64,000 nt of DNA from contig CAZCRF010000004.1 in the NCBI GenBank assembly GCA_964501065.1, forward strand, positions 15,982 to 79,981, written 5' to 3'. The notes under the pieces were generated by a model. The model had not been told where the DNA came from. It saw only the letters and a program-made list of their open reading frames with translations, and did no database searches. The stretch's first letter is position 1. Every line of letters begins with the position of its first letter. Both the position numbers and the translations under genes were made by a program. This DNA comes from Hallerella sp964501065 (GTDB lineage: Bacteria > Fibrobacterota > Fibrobacteria > Fibrobacterales > Fibrobacteraceae). Positions 55,393 to 63,885 of this stretch are shown piece after piece.

Positions 55393-56796
55393 ATGAACGT
55401 CCTGTTGGCAGATGCAGACAGGAAAGCTCTAGACCTGGTGACGCGCACCTGGTCTCTTTCCGATGTGCCCCTCTTCGCCGTTTCCGATTCGACGTCCCTC
55501 TTCCACACAATCGAAGAGAATCCGGTGGACTTCGCCTTCATCGACACGTCCCTCCTGCTGCACAAGGACGTCGACGTCATCAGCTTCCTGAAGTCGCACA
55601 ACCCCGACGTGGAAATCGTCCTCCTGTGCACGCCGCCAAATGCAAAGGATGCGGAAAACGCGCTGTCCCACGGGGCCTCCTCCTACTTGGTGAAGCCGGT
55701 CGAGACGCGGACTTTGGAAGATGTCGTGAAGAAACACTCGAAAGGGCTGAAGGACTCGGACAATTACCGCGAGCTCCAGGACCATCTTCTCGAGAACCTC
55801 CTCGGCGACACTCCCGGCATGCAGAAGATTCTGCGGATGCTCCACAAGGTCGCCCCGACGACAAGTTCCGTGCTGATAACCGGGGAATCCGGTTCGGGCA
55901 AGGAATTCCTCGCGCGCATCGTACATCGCCTTTCAAAGCGCGCGAGCGAGCCGTTCATCGCCGTCAACTGCAGCGCGATCCCGGAGAACCTGGTCGAAAG
56001 CGAACTTTTCGGCAGCAAAAAAGGCGCCTTCACGGGCGCGACATCCGACAAGAAGGGGTTGTTCGAAGAAGCCGCTGGCGGGACTCTCTTCCTCGACGAA
56101 ATCGGGGAACTCTCCCCCGCGACCCAAGTCAAGCTGTTGCGCTTCTTGCAAAGCCACGAAATCCGCCGCGTCGGCGAAACGGAAACGCGCTACATCGACA
56201 CGCGCATCATCGCCGCGACAAACGCGGACTTGTCGGAAGAAATGGCCGAGAAGAAATTCCGCGAAGACCTCTATTACCGGTTGAACACCTTCCACATCGA
56301 AGTCCCCCCTCTCAGGGAACGGCGTTCCACCATCCCGAATCTCGTCAAGTATTTTGTACTGCGCTTTGAAAAGGAGCAGCACAAGGTCATCCAAAAGATT
56401 GACCCCGCGGCGCAAATGGCGTTGGCTTCTTACCAATATCCGGGCAACGTCCGCGAACTTGAAAACATCATCGAGCACGCCGTCGTCCTCTCCGAGAACG
56501 GGACAATCCGCCTGGAGGATCTCCCAGAGGAATTGAACATGCCGACCCGCGTCGGCGGACGGGAGTTACTCCCCGCGCCCAAGAATCCCCACAACGCCGA
56601 GGAAAATCACCGGCATCCGGCAGCCTTGGAATACGGCTCCCCCGACAGCATCCTCACCTTGGACGAACTTGAGAAAAGGCACATTCTCCACGCTCTCGAT
56701 GTCTGCAAGGGCAACAAGACCGAAGTCGCCGAAAGGCTCGGCATCAGCCGGGCCACCCTTTGGAGAAAGCTCAAAGACCACAGCATTGAAATTTGA
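55393..56796 (+). CDS. sigma-54-dependent response regulator (NtrC family)
   Basis: 467 residues. A receiver (D51 in FAFID, K101) is followed by an AAA+ domain. Walker A is GESGSGKE, the sigma-54 contact loop is GAFTGA (211-216), and Walker B is GGTLFLDEIGEL. LYYRLNTFHIEVPPLRER and YPGNVRELEN complete the domain. A Fis-like helix-turn-helix ends the protein (EVAERLGISRATLWRKLK). It would activate sigma-54 promoters in answer to the kinase. The targets are unknown. Confidence 0.94.
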   Translation: MNVLLADADRKALDLVTRTWSLSDVPLFAVSDSTSLFHTIEENPVDFAFIDTSLLLHKDVDVISFLKSHNPDVEIVLLCTPPNAKDAENALSHGASSYLVKPVETRTLEDVVKKHSKGLKDSDNYRELQDHLLENLLGDTPGMQKILRMLHKVAPTTSSVLITGESGSGKEFLARIVHRLSKRASEPFIAVNCSAIPENLVESELFGSKKGAFTGATSDKKGLFEEAAGGTLFLDEIGELSPATQVKLLRFLQSHEIRRVGETETRYIDTRIIAATNADLSEEMAEKKFREDLYYRLNTFHIEVPPLRERRSTIPNLVKYFVLRFEKEQHKVIQKIDPAAQMALASYQYPGNVRELENIIEHAVVLSENGTIRLEDLPEELNMPTRVGGRELLPAPKNPHNAEENHRHPAALEYGSPDSILTLDELEKRHILHALDVCKGNKTEVAERLGISRATLWRKLKDHSIEI

Positions 56797-56833
56797 CGCG
56801 GCAGCCGCCGTGGAAATTCGGGGGAATGGATTT

Positions 56834-57982
56834 CTATCGAGCCAGTTCCCGATGGAAAATTTCGGAAGCGGAAACGCCGTGGAATACAATCTGGTCGAGC
56901 CAAAGCTCCGCATCGTCCTTCACCAAGAAATTGACCGTTTTCATTTCCGAGGCGATGGAATTCCAAAGTTCACCGCCGTCGGGGACGACCGTGATGCGCG
57001 TCCATACAGAATCGGAGGGAATGTCGAACTCGAAATTCCAAATTTCGGATTTCGCCGCCGAAGTGTATCCGGCGAATTGCACCCAGACGTGCCCGAAGCC
57101 CTTGGCGAAGAATGTCACGCTGTCCATCCCGGAAACGTCATACCCGAAGACGCTGTCCGCAGACGGCGGCGACCCGATGTTGAAGCCGACCAAGGCGTAA
57201 GGGCTTTCCGAAAGGGTGTCGCGAACGAACTTTTCGTGCAAACTCCGAGTCCCGTTCCACGCATTCTCCTCGTGGCCTTTCTCCGGCAATTCCGGGGAAA
57301 TTTCAAAAGACGGGCCGAAAGTGAACCACCACCCTCCATCCGTCAAAGAGTGGAAACGGTTCGTGCCGCGTCCCGATTCAAAATCTTCCACCAAGACGCT
57401 GTCCTTCGACGGGGCTTCGACTGCGACAACGGCTTCCTCGCCGGAAGTGAGGCGGAACGAATCCCACCATTCAAAGGAACCGTCCTCGCCCGAAAGTACG
57501 GCATACTCCCCCTCGGGGATATTTTCAAAGCGGAACGTTCCGTCTTCGCCGACGGATGTCTTGTACGAAGTCCCGTAAAGATAAAGTTCCCCGGGAACTC
57601 CATTTGCGGACGGCATCCTTCCCGAAAGGGCGGCCGCCGCACGGACTGTTTCCCAAAGCGCCGTGTCGCTAGGCGAAAAGGCAGATCGGGCGACGCCTTC
57701 GCTAGAAGACACTTCTACATGTCCGGAGCTTTCCGGGCGATTCAATCGGGCCATTCCCTCCGAATCCGTGACAGCCTCCGCCAAAACGACGTCCGTTCCG
57801 CCGACCAGGCGAAGTTCCGCCCCGATGACGGGACGCCCCGACTCATTGTGAATCCGGACTGCCAGAGCGTTTTCCGTCTCGTCCCAGATTCCGCGCCCTG
57901 CCGTGGAATCTTCCGCACAGCCGCAAAACCCGAACGCGCCGAGCATTCCCAAAAACAGCGGAAGCCAATCGAGTCTTTTCAT
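56834..57982 (-). CDS. lipoprotein with carboxypeptidase-regulatory-like and CBM-like domains
   Basis: 382 residues. Lipobox FGFCGC. The first part (about 38-100) reads AVRIHNESGRPVIGAELRL, a carboxypeptidase-regulatory-like fold. A second such fold follows (about 115-190, FRFENIPEGEYAV). The C-terminal 180 residues (VLVEDFESGRGTNRFHSL...) match the layout of CBM11-like cellulose-binding sandwiches. It is encoded right after the TIGR02147 gene with a 4-nt overlap and is probably surface-exposed. Confidence 0.75.
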   Translation of the reverse strand: MKRLDWLPLFLGMLGAFGFCGCAEDSTAGRGIWDETENALAVRIHNESGRPVIGAELRLVGGTDVVLAEAVTDSEGMARLNRPESSGHVEVSSSEGVARSAFSPSDTALWETVRAAAALSGRMPSANGVPGELYLYGTSYKTSVGEDGTFRFENIPEGEYAVLSGEDGSFEWWDSFRLTSGEEAVVAVEAPSKDSVLVEDFESGRGTNRFHSLTDGGWWFTFGPSFEISPELPEKGHEENAWNGTRSLHEKFVRDTLSESPYALVGFNIGSPPSADSVFGYDVSGMDSVTFFAKGFGHVWVQFAGYTSAAKSEIWNFEFDIPSDSVWTRITVVPDGGELWNSIASEMKTVNFLVKDDAELWLDQIVFHGVSASEIFHRELAR

Positions 57983-58812
57983 TTTTCCTCACTCCGGGAA
58001 AATGCGACAGGGAAAAAGGCGGAGGCGAGCCGCATCACGCGATCCGGGGATTCCACCTTTTCGACTCTTGCGCGAATTTCTTCCCGCGCCGTACTCAAGA
58101 TAGCAAGACAATCGCGGAAAGCGTCCGCATCGAGCGCCATGTTGATGACATTGACGTCCCGCAGCTCCTTCGCATGGAGGTCGAGGCTCTGCATGGCGAG
58201 TTTCATCGACTCCGACTGGTAGGCCCGAATTTGCATGGAGCGGTAGGCATCCCCCGTGGTGAGCTTCAAATCCGTCAGTGTCCAAAAGCCGTCCGCGTCC
58301 CGTTTCGCAAGTCCCAGCCTTTCCAAGAGCGTCACGGACTTTTTCGCCTGTTCGGCGGATATCGGCGGGGAGACCATTTTCCCCAAGGCTTCGTAATCGT
58401 CCTTGACGCGGACAAATCCGAGAAGTGTCCGCACGACGCTGTGATACCATTTGGAGTAGAGCCTGTACTGATCCTGTTCCAGCTTCCGACTGCCGGATCC
58501 GCGGAGAGAAAGAATCTCGGCAAAGAGTCGACGGGTGTCCGACTCGCGGCGGGAACGGCCCAAATCCACGAGCTTTGAAAAATACTCCGCTTCAAGGCCT
58601 TCGAGCTTCAAATAATCGAGAAACCGCGGCAAGGCCTTTTTGGAAATGTGGAGCTGTTTCTGCAAGATGCGGAAGACCTGGCTTTGGTCAAGCCCGACGC
58701 CATCCCCGAATATTTTGTAGGAATACCAGGGGGAGATAGCCTTGCGCCGTTCAAAATAAGCGGAAAGGTATTCGCGGTAATCCAAAAAATCTAAAGGGGA
58801 AAAGCTTTCCAT
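57979..58812 (-). CDS. TIGR02147 family protein (DUF4423)
   Basis: 277 residues from ATG near 58812. The opening PLDFLDYREYLSAYFERRK and ISPWYSYKIFGDGVGL fit TIGR02147, a family first noted in Fibrobacter and Bdellovibrio. The N-terminal part looks like a helix-turn-helix, with HISKKALPRFLDYLKL next. The family is thought to regulate transcription, which is unproven. Its end overlaps the lipoprotein start (ATGA), so the pair is translated together. Confidence 0.85.
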   Translation of the reverse strand: MESFSPLDFLDYREYLSAYFERRKAISPWYSYKIFGDGVGLDQSQVFRILQKQLHISKKALPRFLDYLKLEGLEAEYFSKLVDLGRSRRESDTRRLFAEILSLRGSGSRKLEQDQYRLYSKWYHSVVRTLLGFVRVKDDYEALGKMVSPPISAEQAKKSVTLLERLGLAKRDADGFWTLTDLKLTTGDAYRSMQIRAYQSESMKLAMQSLDLHAKELRDVNVINMALDADAFRDCLAILSTAREEIRARVEKVESPDRVMRLASAFFPVAFSRSEEK

Positions 58813-58922
58813 AGAAATCCTGTTCCCTTCAAATTTATACAAAAAGGGCTTTCGAGGGAATCCGCCGATTCAAAACGCCTTGCATGGATTTTTGCAATGG
58901 GACGTGGCCGTTCGGTCGTCGG

Positions 58923-61766
58923 TCAATCGCCCGTTCCCCAGTCGATGTCGAGAGTCTGCAACAGGGAATCGAGCCGGGCGGTGAGCAGCTCCGCGCCTTT
59001 GCTTGCGAGATGTTGAGAATCTTTCGCCATTTCGTCCGTGTAGTCGTGGTCGCCCATCTTGTTCTCGTCCATCAGGGTGAAGTTGGGGTATGTTTCGTGC
59101 AGGTCTGCAATGCGCTGAATCAAAGCGGGAGCTTCAGTTCTCAAGATTCCGTGCGTTCCGAAAGCCTCCGTATCCCTGTAGCCCGGATTTAAAGGCGTAA
59201 TGACTCCTATCACCAAGATTCCTTTCGCTGCGCAGATTTCGATGATTTCCCGCAACATGTCGAAGCTTTCGTCAAACAATTCTGGATTTGTGGAATACCA
59301 AGTGACTGTATGGCTGAAAGTCGGCGTTCCCCACGCGGAACCCGTCTGCGGCGCATGCCCCAAGTTGGATTGCTCGATTTTATTCAACGATTTCGAGCCG
59401 GGAGGGGAATTGGAAGTCAAGGAGTCCAAGCTCTCGGGATATCCATCTTGCCAGTAATTGTGATTTTCGTCATAGACATATCCAGCGTAAGATTTGTAGG
59501 CCGATTCAAAAATACTGCGAGAATTCATCCACCACCTGTCAAAGCCCACGTCCACGATGAGCACTTTCAGTTTGGAAAGGTGATGGATGAGATAAGTTTC
59601 GAAAAAGGTCGCAGCACCTAAAAAGGGATTCCCCGAAACGGAAAAATTGACGGCAAAAACTTGCGAGCCAAAGTTCAAGGGATTGATTCCATGGCGCAAT
59701 CTTGATGAGCCGATGACGGCGACATTCGCGGAATCCCTGTATTTCCACAGAAGTTCCATTTTGCTTCGCCACTGCGCTGCATATTGATGCGCCCCGGAAG
59801 TGTTGTAATACTGTCCCGCGCTGTCCGGATCCAATACGAACACGGAGCTCGAGGATTCCGCCGAAGCCGAGGAGGAAGAAGCGAAAGTCTCGCTAGAGCT
59901 GGAAATTTCCGTCACGGGGCGTTCGACAGAGCCTCGAATCCACAGGCAAGGATGCCACAGCTCCGAGCCTTCCGCCAGTTCCGTGAGCGAGCTGTCTTCC
60001 ACGTGCACCAGGGCGATTTTCGCATGCGCGCCGTCCGCATTCGTGAGAGTCGAAACGAGATTCCCGTTCACCTTGCCCCGCACCCATTCCGAATGGTCGA
60101 ACGCGTATCCCGTGGGCGCGGGGACTGCCGCAGTCAAGTCCCCCACGCTATCCGCGACCAGCAACATTTCGTGCGCGGCGTAGCTCTTGCCCGCGAACTC
60201 CCGTCCCGTTTTGCTGCCGAAGTCGAGGAAAGCCGTCCGCTTGCCGTAATCCTGCGAAAGCGAAGCGTTGCAGGCCTGTTCGCCAGAAAGCCAGACAGTG
60301 TCCTTGCCGCCGATATTTGCCCGGAGGAGCTTCGAAGACCCGACGGCAAGAGTCCCGTCTTCGCTGATGCCCGCATGGTACGCTCCGTCGAAAATTTTTT
60401 CGGGCACGCCGAATTTTCCACCCGAGAAGGGGACTTGCCACGTACTCTTCCCCTTGAACGAAGCTTCGTTTGAATTGTCACCGGCGTCGCTCACATAGAC
60501 GATGACCGTGTCCCCGTCCAAGACGCGCCATCTGGGAATCGCCGCGCTTTCCACATCGAGTTTCACAAGCCCCGAACCCTCGCTGTCCAAATTGCGCACA
60601 TAGACTTTTGAAGCCGTGGAAATGCCCTCGACCCCCGTGCAGAAGGCGACGCGATTTCCGTCCGGGGAAATATCCGGGTGGTAAGAGTCGATCGTGTCCG
60701 CGATTTCCGTCAACGCGGCGTCTTCCGCATAGTCGATGAACTGCAGATTTCCCGTGACGTCGTTCCGGAAGACCAGCTTGACGTCGGAAGTCTTTGCGAA
60801 TTTCCAAATGTCCGCAGTCACGGCCAGAACCGTGACTGGAGACGACGCTACATTCCCCTTGTCGTCGAGAAAGGTCGCATTTGGAACTGCGCCGAGCGCG
60901 AGCCTGAACCCGACGTAATCCGCATGCGTCGCCGAAGTGACGGAATAGACGTCCCCGCGGGAATAGAGAGTGGCACCGCTCGCGTCCGACATGAAGTTCC
61001 CTCCCTTGACGACGCGTTCTTCGAGGGAATTCGCATTGGGCGCACCGCAATAATTTAAAATGAGAGTGTCCAAGAACCGTCCGAGGTAATCGTTCGCCCA
61101 TTCCGTCACGTTCCCCGAAAAATCGCAGAAACCTGCCGAATCCGCCCCGGCGGAACACACGGCATGCGGCTTGAATTCGGAACGGGTGCTGTCCCCACCA
61201 AAGCCTTTCTTAGCCGCCTTCACCCACTCCGCTTCGGTCGGCAGACGGAAGCCTTTCCGTTCGAGGTGGGAAGAGAATCCGGAAAGCCGCGAGACGCGGT
61301 TCTCTTCATCGTAAACGATTCCGGAGTACTCGTAAACCGTGTCGTAGCTCAAAGACTTGCTCCTCTCGTTCGCAAAGAGGACCGCGTCGAAAAAGGTGAC
61401 GTCCGACACCGGGAGGCTGTCGCTTTCGCAAGCTGCGGAAAAGGCCTTCTTGAGCTTCCCCATCGTCCCGTTGAATTCCCCACAGGTCACCTCGTGGATG
61501 CCCATGAAATAATCATAATCCAGAATCGTCCGCATCTCCGGAGATTCGCTCTCCTTCGCTCCGGACTTGTTCGTCCCCAGCCGGACAGTGTCGCCGGAAG
61601 CCAAGACTAAAAGCATCCCGTCCACAGTCTCCGCCACTTCACCCTTTGGCGGCGAGTTCCCGATGCCGCCGACGTTCTCTAGCCCCGCGCTCCCGTCCGT
61701 ACAAGCGAAAAAGCACAGAGCGGCCGCGAATCCCGACAAAACCGACAATTTCACAATTTTCTTCAT
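58923..61766 (-). CDS. TIGR02171 family lipoprotein (Fibrobacter paralogous family)
   Basis: 947 residues. Lipobox LCFFAC. An FGE-sulfatase-like domain comes first (about 45-290; GIHEVTCGEFN, KGFRLPTEAEW, SGNVTEWAND, ADYVGFRLALG). A PD40/TolB-type beta-propeller follows (about 300-620; HPDISPDGNRVAF). After a Ser linker (about 628-655), a C-terminal GDSL-like hydrolase fold ends the chain (VAVIGSSRLRHGINP and LIVDVGFDRWW; DHDYTDEMAKDSQHLASKGAELL has the Asp-His tail pattern). This is the TIGR02171 layout. It is probably on the outer surface. Activity of the last domain is unproven. Confidence 0.87.
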   Translation of the reverse strand: MKKIVKLSVLSGFAAALCFFACTDGSAGLENVGGIGNSPPKGEVAETVDGMLLVLASGDTVRLGTNKSGAKESESPEMRTILDYDYFMGIHEVTCGEFNGTMGKLKKAFSAACESDSLPVSDVTFFDAVLFANERSKSLSYDTVYEYSGIVYDEENRVSRLSGFSSHLERKGFRLPTEAEWVKAAKKGFGGDSTRSEFKPHAVCSAGADSAGFCDFSGNVTEWANDYLGRFLDTLILNYCGAPNANSLEERVVKGGNFMSDASGATLYSRGDVYSVTSATHADYVGFRLALGAVPNATFLDDKGNVASSPVTVLAVTADIWKFAKTSDVKLVFRNDVTGNLQFIDYAEDAALTEIADTIDSYHPDISPDGNRVAFCTGVEGISTASKVYVRNLDSEGSGLVKLDVESAAIPRWRVLDGDTVIVYVSDAGDNSNEASFKGKSTWQVPFSGGKFGVPEKIFDGAYHAGISEDGTLAVGSSKLLRANIGGKDTVWLSGEQACNASLSQDYGKRTAFLDFGSKTGREFAGKSYAAHEMLLVADSVGDLTAAVPAPTGYAFDHSEWVRGKVNGNLVSTLTNADGAHAKIALVHVEDSSLTELAEGSELWHPCLWIRGSVERPVTEISSSSETFASSSSASAESSSSVFVLDPDSAGQYYNTSGAHQYAAQWRSKMELLWKYRDSANVAVIGSSRLRHGINPLNFGSQVFAVNFSVSGNPFLGAATFFETYLIHHLSKLKVLIVDVGFDRWWMNSRSIFESAYKSYAGYVYDENHNYWQDGYPESLDSLTSNSPPGSKSLNKIEQSNLGHAPQTGSAWGTPTFSHTVTWYSTNPELFDESFDMLREIIEICAAKGILVIGVITPLNPGYRDTEAFGTHGILRTEAPALIQRIADLHETYPNFTLMDENKMGDHDYTDEMAKDSQHLASKGAELLTARLDSLLQTLDIDWGTGD

Positions 61767-61860
61767 CTTCGAAATCTCCTGGATGAATCTTCAGCAAAAA
61801 CGATAGCAAAAATATCTTTTCGCGGAATGCGGCCAGTCCCCGTCTGCTTGTGAAAAATGC

Positions 61861-61886
61861 AAAAAGGGCGTCCGTAAAGGACGCCC
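61861..61886 (-). terminator. terminator of glyA
   Basis: On the minus strand GGGCGTCC and GGACGCCC pair around 5 nt and end in TTTTT (61861-61865). Confidence 0.9.
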
Positions 61887-61909
61887 CGTTCACAGGAGAT
61901 TTGGGGAAA

Positions 61910-63187
61910 TCACTTGTAAAGCGGATGCTTCTTGCAGAGGGCGACGATTTCCTCGCGAATCTTCGAAAGGGCAGCTTCATCTTCTCTCGCCTGGATGGTC
62001 CTGTCGATGATGCGTGCCACTTCGCGGGAATCCTCTTCATCAAAGCCGCGAGTCGTGATGGCCGCCGTGCCGAGACGGACTCCCGACGGGTCGAAAGGTT
62101 TGCGCGTGTCAAACGGAATCGTGGAGCGACTCGAAGAAATGCCGACCTTTTCCATAGCCACTTCGGCTTCTTTCCCGGAGACGCCCTTTGACGTCATGTC
62201 GACGACCATCAGATGGTTGTCCGTGCCGCCCGTGATAATCTTGTAACCGAGCTTCATCAATTCATCGGCCATCGCCTTCGCATTCAAGATGACGTTCTTC
62301 GCATAAACTTGGAATTCGGGTTTCAGAGCTTCGCCGAACGCGACGGCCTTCGCCGCCGTGATGTGGTCGTGCGGACCGCCCTGCATCCCCGGGAAGACTC
62401 CCTTGTCGATTTCCTTCGCCAGGGAAACTTCCTTGAGTTCTCCCTTGACCATTTTCTTTATCATCCGGTCCTTGCACATGATGATGGCGGACCGCGGGCC
62501 GCGGAGGGTCTTGTGGGTGGTGGTGGTCACGATGTCGAAATACGGGACGGGGCTTTCGAGCTGTTTCCCGGCGACTAACCCCGCGATGTGTGCGATGTCC
62601 GCCATGGTGAGCGCACCGACTTCATCCGCGATTTCCTTGAAACGCTTCCAATCCAGATTCCGGCTGTAAGCGGAGAAACCCGCCAAGATGAGCTTCGGCT
62701 TTTCGCGAAGGGCGATTTCACGGACTTTGTCCATATCGATAATGCCCGTTTCCTTGTCGACTTCGTATTGCACGAAATTGTAGAGCATGCCGGAGAAGTT
62801 CACCGGATGCCCGTGGGAAAGGTGTCCCCCGTGGTCGAGCTTCAAGCCCAGAACCTTGTCGCCCGGTTTGAGCACGGCGAAATAGACTGCGGCGTTCGCC
62901 GGAGAGCCGGAGAGGGGTTGTACGTTCACATGATCACAACCGAAAAGTTGCTTGCAGCGGTCAATCGCCAGCTGCTCGATCTTGTCGATGACCTGATTTC
63001 CGCCGTAGTAACGCTTGCCGATATAGCCTTCGCTGTACTTGTTGGTGAGTACGGATCCCATGGCTTCCATCACCGCCTTGGATACGTAGTTCTCGGACGC
63101 GATGAGTTCGATTCCGTATTCCTGGCGATCAGCCTCTTCTTGAATGAGGTCGTAAATCGCCGGATCTTCTTGCTTCAGTGTCATCAT
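61910..63187 (-). CDS. glyA: serine hydroxymethyltransferase
   Basis: 425 residues. It converts serine and tetrahydrofolate to glycine and methylene-THF. The PLP-binding Lys lies in TTTTHKTLRGPR. SENYVSKAVMEAMGSVLTNKYSEGY is the family start, and QPLSGSPANAAVYFA binds the cofactor. The start ATG 63185-63187 has AAGGAG nine bases upstream. Confidence 0.96.
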   Translation of the reverse strand: MMTLKQEDPAIYDLIQEEADRQEYGIELIASENYVSKAVMEAMGSVLTNKYSEGYIGKRYYGGNQVIDKIEQLAIDRCKQLFGCDHVNVQPLSGSPANAAVYFAVLKPGDKVLGLKLDHGGHLSHGHPVNFSGMLYNFVQYEVDKETGIIDMDKVREIALREKPKLILAGFSAYSRNLDWKRFKEIADEVGALTMADIAHIAGLVAGKQLESPVPYFDIVTTTTHKTLRGPRSAIIMCKDRMIKKMVKGELKEVSLAKEIDKGVFPGMQGGPHDHITAAKAVAFGEALKPEFQVYAKNVILNAKAMADELMKLGYKIITGGTDNHLMVVDMTSKGVSGKEAEVAMEKVGISSSRSTIPFDTRKPFDPSGVRLGTAAITTRGFDEEDSREVARIIDRTIQAREDEAALSKIREEIVALCKKHPLYK

Positions 63188-63324
63188 GATTGTGAACTCC
63201 TTGAAAAGGTGCTGCAAATGTAGCAAAAACGACAAGAATCAGGGGGACGGGATGTCACCGAACTGCAAAGACAGAACTTGGAGCTTTTGAGGAAACTGAG
63301 GCTTGCGCAAGGATGGGCGTTGAA

Positions 63325-63440
63325 CCGGACTGGATAGGGATTAGGGGCTAGGGGTTAGTAGTTAGGAATGAGGAATTAGTGGTCAGAGCTTAGTGGTTAG
63401 TTGACAGACAAAGGGAGCTTCGTCATACTGAGCGACCCGC
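63325..63440 (+). repeat. composite repeat, copy A
   Basis: It begins CCGGACTGGATAGGGATTAG, passes through GGGGCTAGGGGTTAG and ATGAGGAATTAGTGGTCAG, and ends AAAGGGAGCTTCGTC before CTGAGCGA. The same order recurs from 63886. Confidence 0.8.
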
Positions 63441-63517
63441 CTGCCCTGCCGGCCGCCAGTCTGCCGACAGGTAGAGCAGGCGGGCGAAGGGCAGGAGCGA
63501 AACATGCCGTTGCTGCA
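63430..63517 (+). repeat. REP-like dispersed repeat, copy 4
   Basis: CTGAGCGACCCGCCTGCC, a longer GC-rich palindromic part (CCTGCC..GGCAGG type), then GGAGCGAAACATGCCGTTGC. It is the same family as copies 1-3, with the stem of copy 2. Confidence 0.7.
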
Positions 63518-63598
63518 GCGAGATTAACGCCTTCGGCGAATGACGTTAGCAAGTGCAGAGTGACGTTGTTCGGCGCAGAATGACGACGTTGCTGTGTC

Positions 63599-63648
63599 GT
63601 GTTGAGCGGGCCGCAAGGCTAGAGCGAAACATCCAGTTGCGGCAACGG
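63599..63648 (+). repeat. REP-like dispersed repeat, copy 5
   Basis: GTTGAGCGGGCCGCAAGG, CTAGAGCGAAACATCC and AGTTGCGGCAA match copy 1 at 441-493 nearly base for base. Confidence 0.85.
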
Positions 63649-63654
63649 CTCGTT

Positions 63655-63855
63655 CGAATCCGTTTTCGGGGCGTTTACAAATGTTTGCGCCGCATTTGAG
63701 TCTGTTTTTGGGGAGTTTACAAACGTTTGCGCCGCATTTGAGTCTGTTTTTGGGGAGTTTACAAACGTTTGCGCCGCATTTGAGTCTGCTTTTGGGGCGT
63801 TTACAAACGTTTGCGCCGCGTCCAAATCCATTTTTGGGGAGTTTACAAATATCCC
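63655..63855 (+). repeat. 42-bp tandem repeat array, about 4.8 units
   Basis: Units 2 and 3 are identical over 42 bp; units 1, 4 and 5 differ at a few positions. Each complete unit holds a palindrome, CAAACGTTTG (CAAATGTTTG in unit 1), followed by CGCCGC. There are no unique spacers, so it is not a CRISPR. Confidence 0.88.
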
Positions 63856-63885
63856 TCCGCCGTTTTCGCAAGGAAATGACGTCAA

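Noticed and set aside
63655..63855. Possible CRISPR array
   Set aside because: The 42-bp units abut with no unique spacers and no cas genes are near.
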